NCBI GenBank assembly: GCA_031278255.1
Contig: JAITKU010000237.1
Span: 1-8,234 of the forward strand
Direction of reading: 5' to 3'
Length of the DNA: 8,234 nt
Source of the DNA: Eubacteriales Family XIII. Incertae Sedis bacterium
GTDB lineage: Bacteria > Bacillota > Clostridia > Peptostreptococcales > Anaerovoracaceae
Shown: piece after piece, positions 1-5,665 of the stretch
How positions within the stretch are numbered: position 1 is the stretch's first letter
Layout of the letters: the number at the start of each line of letters is the position of its first letter
The notes under the pieces: generated by a model
Seen by the model: the letters and a program-made list of their open reading frames with translations, nothing else
Database searches by the model: none
Told to the model about the DNA's origin: nothing
Position numbers and translations under genes: made by a program

Positions 1-1
1 G

Positions 2-160
2 GGCTTCCCGGATTCTTTCCGTCTGCCCCTCGCGGACGCGCACCTGTACAAGCAGCTGGGCAACAGCGTCACGATCCCCGTGATCCGCGCGATCGCGGAG
101 AAGATCAAGGAAGCGCTCGAGATCGATCGAACATGGCACGAAGAAAAGGGAAACCTATAG
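2..160 (+). CDS. C5-cytosine DNA methyltransferase, C-terminal fragment (5' end outside window)
   Basis: The plus-strand frame is open from the left edge and ends at TAG 158-160, giving 52 residues from GFPDSFRLPL to WHEEKGNL. The segment YKQLGNSVTIPVIRAIAEKI (residues 16-35) matches conserved motif X of the Dcm/HhaI family of DNA (cytosine-5) methyltransferases. The GFPDSF segment before it is also usual in that position. Motif X packs beside the S-adenosylmethionine site and completes the catalytic domain. The enzyme transfers a methyl group from SAM to cytosine C5 in a short DNA target, often as part of restriction-modification or as an orphan or phage methylase. The catalytic Pro-Cys motif IV and the target-recognition region lie outside the window, so specificity cannot be read. 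No restriction enzyme is visible downstream. The gene converges on the tRNA unit. Family assignment is confident; the biological role is open. Confidence 0.9.
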   Translation, partial: GFPDSFRLPLADAHLYKQLGNSVTIPVIRAIAEKIKEALEIDRTWHEEKGNL

Positions 161-286
161 ACATCCGCAATCTTAGAAAGCGGAAAAAGACTCCCCCGGC
201 AAAGAGCGGTTGCAGATTTCAAATTCAGCTCCGTCTAACATTCGGCTTCGCCTCATTCCTCCGTTCGCCCGAGGCTCACTTCGCCG

Positions 287-325
287 GCCTGTTTTACACT
301 GCGGCTAAAGCCGCGTAAAACAGGC
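287..325. repeat. Long imperfect inverted repeat
   Basis: An 11-bp arm GCCTGTTTTAC (287-297) pairs exactly with GTAAAACAGGC (315-325). After a 3-base bulge (ACT 298-300), an inner 5-bp stem GCGGC/GCCGC (301-305, 310-314) closes a TAAA loop. No T-run follows directly on either strand, so it is a poor classical terminator. It may be a folded repeat element or a processing or roadblock structure downstream of the methyltransferase. Confidence 0.65.
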
Positions 326-345
326 GACTTTGAGCGCGGAGCGCA

Positions 346-388
346 TACCCCTTTTTGTACCCCAACAGGCTGACTTTTATAGGGGTAC
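346..388. repeat. Duplicated TACCCC arm competing for one GGGGTA arm
   Basis: TACCCC occurs at 346-351 and again at 358-363, within GTACCCC 357-363. The single partner GGGGTAC lies at 382-388. The distal copy gives a 7-bp stem with an 18-base loop; the proximal copy gives a 6-bp stem. The two folds exclude each other. A T5 run (352-356) sits between the two left arms. Function is unknown. Confidence 0.4.
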
Positions 389-404
389 AGCAGGGTTTTT
401 GGAA

Positions 405-446
405 AAGAAAGACCCCTGAATTTCAACGAATTCAGGGGTCTTTCTT
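405..446 (-). terminator. Intrinsic terminator of the tRNA unit (probably bidirectional)
   Basis: The two 18-base arms are perfectly complementary (405-422 and 429-446) around the 6-base loop 423-428. The GACCCCTG core makes the stem stable. On the minus strand the stem ends in TCTTTCTTTT, a T-rich release tract, placing it directly after tRNA-fMet. Its first base is the terminal A of the tRNA's encoded CCA. On the plus strand the arm also ends T-rich, so it can stop transcription from the convergent methyltransferase gene. Confidence 0.85.
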
Positions 447-521
447 GGTTGCGGGGGAAGGATTCGAACCAACGGCCTCCGGGTTATGAGCCCGACGAGC
501 TACCAACTGCTCTACCCCGCG
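446..521 (-). tRNA. Initiator tRNA-fMet (anticodon CAU)
   Basis: On the minus strand the gene is 76 bases including an encoded 3' CCA. Initiator hallmarks are all present: an unpaired C1 opposite A72 at the end of the acceptor stem, an A11-U24 pair in the D-stem, and three consecutive G-C pairs (29-31 with 39-41) around the CUCAUAA anticodon loop. D-stem GAGC/GCTC and anticodon stem are intact, the variable loop has 5 bases and the T-loop is TTCGAAT. The odd part is the T-stem. GTTGG (49-53) faces CCTTC (61-65), so pairs 50:64 and 51:63 are both U-U mismatches. This could reduce elongation-factor binding or reflect decay, but everything else looks functional. The gene is the second and last in a unit with tRNA-Leu, 49 bases downstream of it. 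Confidence 0.93.
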
Positions 522-570
522 ACGATGGACATGACATGTGTTGCGTTTGCGGTTCGCGCGCATAGGCGCG

Positions 571-659
571 TGGTGCCGGAGACCGGGCTCGAACCGGTAT
601 GATTCTCACGAACCGCAGGATTTTAAGTCCTGTGCGTCTGCCAATTCCGCCACTCCGGC
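571..659 (-). tRNA. tRNA-Leu (anticodon UAA)
   Basis: On the minus strand the gene is 89 bases including CCA. The acceptor stem GCCGGAG/CTCCGGC is perfect. The anticodon stem CAGGA/TCCTG encloses CTTAAAA, giving anticodon UAA, which reads UUA and UUG. The long variable arm typical of class II tRNAs forms a small hairpin (GGTTC, loop GTGA, GAATC). The T-stem ACCGG/CCGGT is fully paired, in contrast to the neighbouring tRNA-fMet. It is the first gene of the unit, with a leader of about 100 bases in which I see no further RNA gene. Confidence 0.95.
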
Positions 660-766
660 AAGCCGGGCCATGCAGACGGCGCTTCAAAGCCAAAATCTCG
701 ACCGGCAAACAAACGCTTCGCCGGCAAACCGCCTCTAAGCGAAACGATGTTTTTGGCGACTCCTAT

Positions 767-795
767 ATTATATACCGCGACCGGTGAGATGTCAA
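767..795 (-). promoter_or_regulatory. Consensus sigma-70/sigma-A promoter of the tRNA unit
   Basis: Read on the minus strand, TTGACA (790-795) is followed by a 17-bp spacer and TATAAT (767-772). Both hexamers and the spacing match the housekeeping consensus exactly. Transcription would start near 760, about 100 bases before tRNA-Leu. A perfect promoter fits a stable-RNA unit. Confidence 0.92.
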
Positions 796-838
796 TTTAA
801 AAAAATCAGGATTTTTATAGAATTTTTAGTAATTTATT
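796..838 (-). promoter_or_regulatory. A/T-rich UP-like element with phased A-tracts
   Basis: Directly upstream of the tRNA promoter -35 box the DNA is almost pure A/T. Homopolymer tracts at 799-805, 812-816 and 823-827 have centres about 11-12 bp apart, close to one helical turn. Such DNA is expected to curve and to resemble an UP element contacted by the RNA polymerase alpha subunit. This would further strengthen the promoter. The functional role is inferred from position and composition. Confidence 0.55.
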
Positions 839-886
839 CCACGCACGACAATCCACACAAACCCGAAGCAGGCATGTGTATTCCAC

Positions 887-911
887 AAAAAAGGCTTGCA
901 TTTTCCGCAAG
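887..911 (-). terminator. Candidate weak terminator with T6 tract
   Basis: On the minus strand CTTGC (907-911) pairs with GCAAG (895-899) over a 7-base loop and is followed by CC and six T (887-892). The stem is only 5 bp, so it would be weak alone. It may work with the stronger hairpin about 20 bases upstream at 933-962. Confidence 0.4.
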
Positions 912-932
912 GTTGTTTAATTTATGCACAAC

Positions 933-962
933 GGCGCGGATCCCGAAAAGGGAGCCTGCGCC
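933..962 (-). terminator. Candidate operon-end hairpin
   Basis: The arms 933-944 and 950-962 pair as GGCGC/GCGCC, GG/CC and TCCC/GGGA, with one bulge, one mismatch and a 5-base loop. It lies 43 bases past the flavoenzyme stop codon. The following minus-strand DNA is AT-rich but not a clean T-run. It is either the operon terminator or a 3'-end stabilising hairpin placed before the T6 element at 887-911. Confidence 0.45.
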
Positions 963-1004
963 GCGTCACTTCGCCTGTGTCACTTCGCATATCGCCGCGT
1001 CGCC

Positions 1005-3011
1005 TCACATCCCTATATCGAGCGCGATCCTATAGGCCGTCTGCGTGGCGGCGAGGATATTCTTTGCGGCCAGGCAATCGCCGATCTGATGGAATTCGGG
1101 CGCGCAATCGTGCAAGGCCGCGCCCTCCTCCAGCAACGGGCGTTGGCCGACGGCGCAGATCACCGTATCGGCGTCGAGTTTTCGCCTGCCCGCGGCATCC
1201 TCGACAACGCAACCCGTTTCGTCCGCCTCCGATACCTTTGCGGAGGCGAGAATGCGCAGATTCGGAAGCTTCTTGAGTTCCTGCGCCAGCGCTACGCCGT
1301 GTACGATATTGGTACCGCTTTCGAGCGCCAAAGAAGCGCCGATACGCTCGGAAACAGGCGCTTCTTTCCGCGTCGCAATGGTATCGGGCAACATCTCCAC
1401 GATGGTAACAAAACGTCCGAGCTGCGCGAGGAATATGCCCAATTCGAGTCCGACGAGACCGCCACCCATGATCACGACCCTCTGCCCCGCCCTCTGCGGA
1501 TCGCGGTACACATCCTCCGCGAGAATGACGTGCGGGCCGTCTATCCCCTTGATCGCGGGGATAACGGGACGCGCGCCCAGCGCGGCAATGATCACATCCG
1601 GCGCGATCTCGCGCGCGAGCGCGGGCGTCACCTCCGCGTTCAGCCGCAATTCTATCGGCGCGCGTGAGACGAGCAGGGACTGTCTCTTCAGATAGAGGTC
1701 CAGTTTGCTTTTGAAAGGCACCCGTTCCTCGCAGAGCAACGCGCCGCCGAGGCGGTCCGTCTTTTCGCAGAGAATGACCGTATGCCCCCGTTCGGAAGCG
1801 GTCAGCGCGGCCTGCATACCCGCGACGCCGCCGCCTGCGACAAGCACTTTCTTTTTTGTGCGCGCCGGCGCGGTGCGCATCGCCTCGCGCTCGTGGCCGA
1901 TCACGGGATTCGTCGCGCAGTAGAATACGCCGCTCAGCGTATTCACCGAAAAACAGGTCATGCAGCGCAGACACCGGTTGATCTCGTCCGCGCGGCCCGT
2001 GCGGGCCTTGATGGGAAACAGGGGATCCGCCAGCGTCTGCCGTCCCAAAGCCACCACATCCGCGCGGCCCGACGCCAGGATCTCCTCGATCTGCGCGGGA
2101 TCGCAGAGCGCGCCCACCGTCGCGACGGGCGTTTTCACGTGCTTCTTGATCTCTGCGGCGTACCGGACGTTCGCGCCGTCAGGCGCGAACATCGTCGGAT
2201 GCGTGATCATGCTCGCGGCGTCGTCCTCGTGATGGCCGGCGGAGATGTGCAGGAGATCGACCTTCCCGTCCAGGGCTTTCGCGATGGCAATGCCTTCGTC
2301 CGAGTCATAGCCGCCCGGCACGCATTCGACGGCGGAGATGCGGATCTCGATGGGCGTGCCCACGCCGACCGCGCGCCGCACGGCCTCGATAACGGCCAGC
2401 GTGAAGCGCATACGGTTTTCGAGGCTGCCGCCCCAGCGATCCCGGCGCCGATTGTCGCGCGGGGACAGAAATTGCGCCGGCAACCAGCCGTGGCCGGCGT
2501 GAACGGTGATCATGCCGAAACCGCACTGCCGCGCAAGGGCCGCGGCGTCGGCGTAGCAACCGATCAAACGCTCGATCCACGCCTCGTCCATGGCGCGGAT
2601 TTCCACGCCGTCCGCGCGCGCTTCCTCGCTCGGCCCGTAGATGAAACCCTCGCGCTGCCCCATGATATTCCCATTTTTTCCGGCATGATTGAGTTCCACG
2701 GCCGCCACCGCGTTGTGGCGCGTAATGGCGTTTGCCGTGCGCGTGAGACTCGTCCGTCCGCGCGGATCATCCCCGCGCAGCTGGAAAGGATGGCTGTGCC
2801 CGGACCTTGAATCGATCATGAAATCGCCGAGGCACACCGACGCGAAGCCGCCCAGCGCTTTCATCTCGTAAAAGGCCGTGGCGTCCTCGTTGAGAAAATT
2901 CTCGGATGTCAGTTGATACGTATCCTGCGGCGAGGAAAATATCCGATTCCGAAACAGCGTCCGGCCCAATCGGATGGGTTCAAATATGCGTTCGTATTTC
3001 AGTATGCTCAT
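1005..3011 (-). CDS. Old-yellow-enzyme / 2,4-dienoyl-CoA-reductase-like iron-sulfur flavoenzyme
   Basis: The 668-residue length is typical of the FadH/TMADH-type family. Residues 1-340 form an FMN-binding TIM barrel, with ELNHAGK (106-112), HAGHGWLPAQFLSP (171-184), RWGGSLENR (192-200) and ALGRQ (321-325). Cysteines 347, 350, 353 and 365 (C-x2-C-x2-C-x11-C) should hold a 4Fe-4S cluster. The C-terminal half is a pyridine-nucleotide-disulfide-type module, with an FAD motif GGGVAG (393-398), an NAD(P) motif GGGLVG (516-521) and IGD (643-645). Enzymes of this design pass electrons from NAD(P)H via FAD and the cluster to FMN, and usually reduce an activated C=C bond in the cytoplasm. The OYE proton-donor tyrosine after HGxHG is Trp176 here. 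The start ATG has only a modest GGGA ribosome site about 10 bases upstream. It is the last gene of the ABC operon, 66 bases after the second permease. The true substrate (dienoyl-CoA, enoate, steroid-like or other) cannot be told. Confidence 0.88.
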   Translation of the reverse strand: MSILKYERIFEPIRLGRTLFRNRIFSSPQDTYQLTSENFLNEDATAFYEMKALGGFASVCLGDFMIDSRSGHSHPFQLRGDDPRGRTSLTRTANAITRHNAVAAVELNHAGKNGNIMGQREGFIYGPSEEARADGVEIRAMDEAWIERLIGCYADAAALARQCGFGMITVHAGHGWLPAQFLSPRDNRRRDRWGGSLENRMRFTLAVIEAVRRAVGVGTPIEIRISAVECVPGGYDSDEGIAIAKALDGKVDLLHISAGHHEDDAASMITHPTMFAPDGANVRYAAEIKKHVKTPVATVGALCDPAQIEEILASGRADVVALGRQTLADPLFPIKARTGRADEINRCLRCMTCFSVNTLSGVFYCATNPVIGHEREAMRTAPARTKKKVLVAGGGVAGMQAALTASERGHTVILCEKTDRLGGALLCEERVPFKSKLDLYLKRQSLLVSRAPIELRLNAEVTPALAREIAPDVIIAALGARPVIPAIKGIDGPHVILAEDVYRDPQRAGQRVVIMGGGLVGLELGIFLAQLGRFVTIVEMLPDTIATRKEAPVSERIGASLALESGTNIVHGVALAQELKKLPNLRILASAKVSEADETGCVVEDAAGRRKLDADTVICAVGQRPLLEEGAALHDCAPEFHQIGDCLAAKNILAATQTAYRIALDIGM

Positions 3012-3077
3012 AATTTATATGTCCCTGTTTCGCTTTCCAAAATCGTTGCCGGCGCTTCGGCCCGCGCCCCTTTGGGT

Positions 3078-4136
3078 TCAGCCCGCTTTCTCCTGCGGCG
3101 TCTCCGCCGTCTTTCGCGCCGCGTCCGTCTCCTCCGCCTTGTGCTTCCGGCGGCGGCGGCGCAAGGACCCGAGGCCCGCGCTCCTGCGGCTCGTATACAC
3201 GTTGAGAATGACGGCCGCCAGAATGATCATGCCCTGCACAAACTTCTGGAAATCGGCGCTGACGCCGAGGAGCGTCATCAGGTTCGTGATGATACCGGCC
3301 AGCAATGCGCCGAACACGGCGCCCGAAATGCCGCCCTCGCCGCCGGCCAGATTGATACCGCCCACGATCATGGCGAGGAGTACATTGCCCTCGTAGTTGT
3401 TGGCAGTGGTCTGCCCCGCGACCATATTCATCGAACACAGGATCAGCCCGCCGATGGCTGACGTGACGCAGGAAACGATGTAGGCGATCTTCGTGTCACG
3501 GAACACGCGGACGCCCACGAGCGCGGAAGCCGTCGGATTGCCGCCGATCGCGTACAGCCTCCGGCCGAAAGTCGTCCGGCTGAGTACGATCCCGCAGATC
3601 ACGGCGATCAGCAAAAAGATGATGATCGGCAGCGGAATGCCCAATGGTCTGGCGTTCCCCACTTGGAACATAAAGCCCGTTCCCTGAAAGTAGATAAAAG
3701 CCCCGCCCGTGAAGGTCGGAACGATACCGTAGAGGACGTATTTCGTCGCCAGGGTGACGACAAAGGATTGCATACCGATGTGCGTGACGAGAACGCCGTG
3801 AATATAGCCGACGAAGATCGCCGCGGCAAGGGCCGCAAGCAAGCCCAGCATACAGCCCCCGAGTCCGAAATTATCCCGCGACGCGAACACGCTGATGATC
3901 ACGGCCGACAGGCCCGCCATGGAGCCGACGGACAGATCGAGTCCGCCGATCAGCACAACGAAGAGCATACCGCAGGCCATAATGCCGTAGACGGATATGG
4001 CGAGCAAGATACTCGACGCATTGCCGGTCGTAAAGAACTTGGGCTCGAAGATCGCCATAACGATGAAGATGATGAGGAGGATCAGGACGCGCTGCCCCCA
4101 CTGGCCGCCGATAAACTGTTTGATTTTGCTGTTCAT
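3078..4136 (-). CDS. CUT2-family ABC transporter permease 2 (RbsC-like)
   Basis: The gene encodes a 352-residue integral membrane protein with about eight to ten hydrophobic segments. It carries the family signatures GGLDLSVGS (near residues 64-72) and AIGGNPTASALVGV, the cytoplasmic loop that couples to the ATPase. It is one of two different RbsC-like subunits in the operon, so the channel is probably a heterodimer moving the ligand inward. Its ATG overlaps the ATPase stop codon as ATGA (4133-4136), which implies translational coupling; a GGAGGAGGG ribosome site lies upstream inside the ATPase gene. The last 35 or so residues form a hydrophilic tail with an RRRRRK run followed by an Ala/Glu/Lys/Thr-rich end. 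This is longer than usual for RbsC-type permeases and probably lies in the cytoplasm. Substrate is not evident from the permease. Confidence 0.92.
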   Translation of the reverse strand: MNSKIKQFIGGQWGQRVLILLIIFIVMAIFEPKFFTTGNASSILLAISVYGIMACGMLFVVLIGGLDLSVGSMAGLSAVIISVFASRDNFGLGGCMLGLLAALAAAIFVGYIHGVLVTHIGMQSFVVTLATKYVLYGIVPTFTGGAFIYFQGTGFMFQVGNARPLGIPLPIIIFLLIAVICGIVLSRTTFGRRLYAIGGNPTASALVGVRVFRDTKIAYIVSCVTSAIGGLILCSMNMVAGQTTANNYEGNVLLAMIVGGINLAGGEGGISGAVFGALLAGIITNLMTLLGVSADFQKFVQGMIILAAVILNVYTSRRSAGLGSLRRRRRKHKAEETDAARKTAETPQEKAG

Positions 4137-5647
4137 AAGGCCCTACCCTCCTCCGTATGCTCGCCGGAGGCGGCAAGCAGGACGGATGTCTGCGAAACAT
4201 TTTCATGTGAAAATTCTTCAAAAAATCTTCCGCCGTACATGACGAGTATGCGATCCGATATATGGGTGAGTTCAAAGAGGTCCGATGAAACCATAATGAT
4301 GATCGCGCCGTTCTGGGCGAGTTTGCGCATAAAATCGTAGAGGTCCGCCTTTACGCCCACATCGACGCCGACCGTCGGCTCGTCGAGCAGGAGCAGCTTG
4401 GGATCGCGGGAGAGCCACCGGCCCAGCACGACTTTCTGCTGGTTGCCGCCGGAGAGATTCGCGACCGGCATCTCTTTGTTCTTGGGCCTGATATCGTAAT
4501 TCTTGATCGCGTCCTCCGCCCAGCGCGCTTCGAGCCGCGCGTTCATAAAGCCGAAGCGCGAAAGCCTGTCGTGGCTCGCGATGGCGATATTCTTCTCCAT
4601 GGACTGCACGGGGATGAAGCCCTCGACGCGCCTGTCCTCCGGCACGAGGCCGAAGCCCATGCGGATATTCTTCCCGATCAGCTTTGAAACGGGCTTGCCG
4701 TTGAACAGAATCTCGCCGCTCGTTTGCCTGGCCGCGCCGTAGATACAGCGGATCAACTCCGTGCGCCCGGAGCCCACAAGACCGCCGATCCCGAGGATTT
4801 CACCGCCGTAGGCCGTAAAGCTCACGTCCTTTAAGAGCTTGCCGTAGGCGAGGTTTTTCACTTCGAGACAGTTGTCCTCAAAGCGTTTCTCCCCCGTGCG
4901 CGCGCGCACCTCCCGCGGCTCGTGGCCGATCATCAGCGTCGTCACGGTCTTGGCGTTGATCTCATCCCTGCCCAGCACCGCGACAATCCGGCCGTCGCGC
5001 ATGACGGTGAGCCGGTCCGAGAGACGGTACACCTCATCCAGCCTGTGCGAAACGTAGAGTATCCCCGCGCCTTTCTTCCTAAGTCCGTCTATCGTGTCGA
5101 AGAGCTTTTCGGACTCGGAAGCGGAAAGCGAGGAAGTGGGCTCGTCCATGATGATCAGCTTCGCGTCCATGGACAGGGCCTTCAATATCTCGACCATTTG
5201 ACGCTGCGCCATGCCGAGCGTATCGACCACGGCGTCCGGATCGATCTCGAATTCGTATTTTTTGATGAGCGCGCGCACCTTTTCGCGCATCTCTTTCCGC
5301 GCCATAAGCCCGCCGCGCGCGATCTCCTGCCCGAGGAATATGTTCTCCGTGACGGACAGGGCCGGAATAAGCGACAATTCCTGATATATAACGGATATAC
5401 CGTGCGCGCGGGCGTCCTGCCGGTTGCGGATATCGACGGGCGCGCCGTCCACAAAGATCTCGCCGGCGTCCCTGTCGTAAACGCCCGTGATAATCTTGAT
5501 AATCGTGGATTTGCCCGCGCCGTTCTCGCCCATCAAGGCGTGTACCTCGCCGTACGCGACCTCGAGGTTCACGTCCTCCAGCACGGTGACGCCGTTGAAC
5601 TGCTTGAAAACGCCCTCTGTCCGGAGCAAAACCTTATGTTCTTCCAT
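4133..5647 (-). CDS. CUT2-family ABC transporter ATPase, two fused nucleotide-binding domains (RbsA/MglA-like)
   Basis: The 504-residue length matches RbsA, MglA and XylG. The first domain has Walker A GENGAGKST (40-48), a divergent signature LGMAQRQMVEI, Walker B LIIMDEPTSSL with Glu169, and switch His201. The second has a Walker A-like GLVGSGRTE with Arg in place of Lys (289-297), a canonical signature LSGGNQQKV (398-406), Walker B LLLLDEPTVGVD with Glu423, and VSSD where the switch His would be. These asymmetries are normal for the family, in which the two domains are not equivalent. It powers import through the two permeases encoded on either side. It starts 18 bases after permease 1 with an AGGAG site about 9 bases before ATG, and overlaps permease 2 by four bases. 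The sugar-type label reflects family only; ligand choice lies with the binding protein. Confidence 0.95.
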   Translation of the reverse strand: MEEHKVLLRTEGVFKQFNGVTVLEDVNLEVAYGEVHALMGENGAGKSTIIKIITGVYDRDAGEIFVDGAPVDIRNRQDARAHGISVIYQELSLIPALSVTENIFLGQEIARGGLMARKEMREKVRALIKKYEFEIDPDAVVDTLGMAQRQMVEILKALSMDAKLIIMDEPTSSLSASESEKLFDTIDGLRKKGAGILYVSHRLDEVYRLSDRLTVMRDGRIVAVLGRDEINAKTVTTLMIGHEPREVRARTGEKRFEDNCLEVKNLAYGKLLKDVSFTAYGGEILGIGGLVGSGRTELIRCIYGAARQTSGEILFNGKPVSKLIGKNIRMGFGLVPEDRRVEGFIPVQSMEKNIAIASHDRLSRFGFMNARLEARWAEDAIKNYDIRPKNKEMPVANLSGGNQQKVVLGRWLSRDPKLLLLDEPTVGVDVGVKADLYDFMRKLAQNGAIIIMVSSDLFELTHISDRILVMYGGRFFEEFSHENVSQTSVLLAASGEHTEEGRAL

Positions 5648-5665
5648 ATCGCTTCGCTCCTTTCG

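Larger units (their letters stand above)
161..404. other. Non-coding stretch between methyltransferase and tRNA unit
   Basis: I see no convincing gene in these 244 bases. A short open frame from 133 to 318 starts inside the methyltransferase without a ribosome binding site and runs through hairpin-forming DNA. The stretch instead holds several dyads: GCCTC 250-254 with GAGGC 271-275, the long imperfect hairpin 287-325, and competing TACCCC stems 346-388. It also holds a near-repeated AACAGGC-GACTTT motif at 319-331 and 364-378. The build-up of stems suggests a repetitive intergenic element, but other copies cannot be checked here. Confidence 0.6.
839..1004. other. Gene-free stretch between tRNA promoter and the ABC operon end
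   Basis: No coding region is supported here. The stretch holds the two candidate operon terminators listed separately and a 10-base direct repeat GTCACTTCGC at 965-974 and 979-988, just after the flavoenzyme stop codon. The left half is AT-rich and the right half GC-rich. No promoter pointing into the flavoenzyme is relevant, because that gene ends here. Confidence 0.5.

Noticed and set aside
133..318. Short plus-strand frame (61 codons) starting inside the methyltransferase gene
   Set aside because: It lacks a ribosome binding site, overlaps the real gene in another frame and runs through the hairpin at 287-325. The product is unremarkable and Arg/Lys-rich at the start.
446..521. tRNA-fMet as an integration site for the element carrying the methyltransferase
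   Set aside because: No second copy of the tRNA 3' end is seen in the window and no integrase gene is visible, so there is no direct support.
924..1667. Long plus-strand open frame opposite the flavoenzyme
   Set aside because: It is antisense to a clear multi-motif gene. Long antisense frames are common in GC-rich genes. The product is rich in Arg, Asp and His without recognisable motifs.
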